A DNA stretch of 64,000 nt from NCBI GenBank assembly GCA_963801195.1, contig CAWDDX010000003.1, positions 1,302,001 to 1,366,000 on the forward strand, given 5' to 3'. The notes under the pieces are model-generated. The model saw only the letters and a list, made by a program, of their open reading frames with translations, did not search any database and was not told the origin of the DNA. The stretch comes from SZUA-36 sp963801195 (GTDB taxonomy: Bacteria > Pseudomonadota > Gammaproteobacteria > Xanthomonadales > SZUA-36). Within the stretch, counting starts at the first letter, position 1, and every line of letters starts with the position of its first letter. Position numbers and translations under genes: made by a program. This document shows positions 63,777-64,000 of the stretch, piece after piece.

Positions 63777-64000
63777 ATGGAAAAATTTTCGTCTGTCTGG
63801 AATTTTGAACTTTTCCGGATCGGTGGCGCTGAATACACGGTCGGTCAATTCATTCTATTGGCCTTGCTGCTCATATTTGGCTATGCCCTCAGCAAGCTTG
63901 TCGTAAACCTGTTCAGCAGGCGCCTGGCCAAGACCGAGCTTCGACCACACGTAATCCAGACGCTGCAGCGGGTGGTTTTCTACCTGCTGATCATTGGCGT
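63777..64000 (+). CDS. MscS-type mechanosensitive channel, N-terminal part
   Basis: The first 74 codons are in the window. After MEKFSSVWNFELF there is a hydrophobic helix (FILLALLLIFGYALSKLVVNLFSRR), a loop with KTELRPHVIQTLQR, and a second helix cut by the window end. This matches the membrane part of small MscS-family channels (Ynal/MscM type). The ATG is at 63777. Confidence 0.72.
   Translation, partial: MEKFSSVWNFELFRIGGAEYTVGQFILLALLLIFGYALSKLVVNLFSRRLAKTELRPHVIQTLQRVVFYLLIIG

Overview
The window looks like a chromosomal segment of a free-living, probably marine or sediment, gammaproteobacterium. The basis is a complete Gram-negative envelope set (Mla lipid transport, BtuB, lipoproteins with lipoboxes, DegQ-like protease), an FNR-type regulator beside hemN, an NhaD antiporter, a TRAP transporter with a TatT protein, and moderately high G+C. 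The order cannot be fixed from the sequence alone. No rRNA, tRNA, CRISPR array, prophage or intact transposase was seen.

Layout. 0.2-3 kb: periplasmic DegQ-like protease and an M17 aminopeptidase. 3.2-8.3 kb: a catabolic cluster (LeuB/Icd-like dehydrogenase, HMG-CoA-lyase-like enzyme, CaiB-type CoA transferase, LeuC/LeuD-like hydratase). Its first three genes carry about nine single-base frameshifts. 8.3-20.4 kb: DUF3667, MATE pump, PspA, SppA, lipoproteins, DgkA, ExoIII, a glutaredoxin-IscA-like-rhodanese fusion, GNAT, DUF1232. 20.4-26 kb: a tightly overlapping five-gene peptide ABC operon. 26.7-30.1 kb: mlaFEDC-mlaA with a frameshifted mlaF. 30.3-30.86 kb: an orphan transcription unit with a good promoter and a strong terminator but no plausible protein, rich in GNRA-capped hairpins and GGA motifs. 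It is the best candidate for something undescribed. 31-37.3 kb: a urate-oxidase-N-terminal-like membrane protein, a MobA-like nucleotidyltransferase, TRAP dctMQP and tatT. 38-46 kb: CadC-like regulator, NhaD, HemN, FNR, a hydroxyacid dehydrogenase, carbonic anhydrase. 46-48.4 kb: btuB behind a cobalamin riboswitch. 49-64 kb: an internally deleted PLD/cardiolipin-synthase gene, acyl-CoA ligase, GST-like protein, KDPG aldolase, PqqB-like MBL protein, an esterase, secreted endonuclease I, a 2OG-Fe(II) oxygenase divergent from a sulfotransferase, DUF547, a methyltransferase and the start of an MscS-type channel.

Three families of short non-autonomous repeats with terminal inverted repeats are scattered through the window. 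Family A is about 280-350 bp with a 19-bp TIR. Family B is about 168 bp and is bounded by CTAG. Family C is about 126-161 bp and is bounded by TA. Several copies lie exactly at gene ends and supply the stop codon; others sit upstream of genes or inside an operon.

All functional calls are from reading motifs and family resemblance by eye. No database search was run, and hand-counted positions may be off by a base or two.
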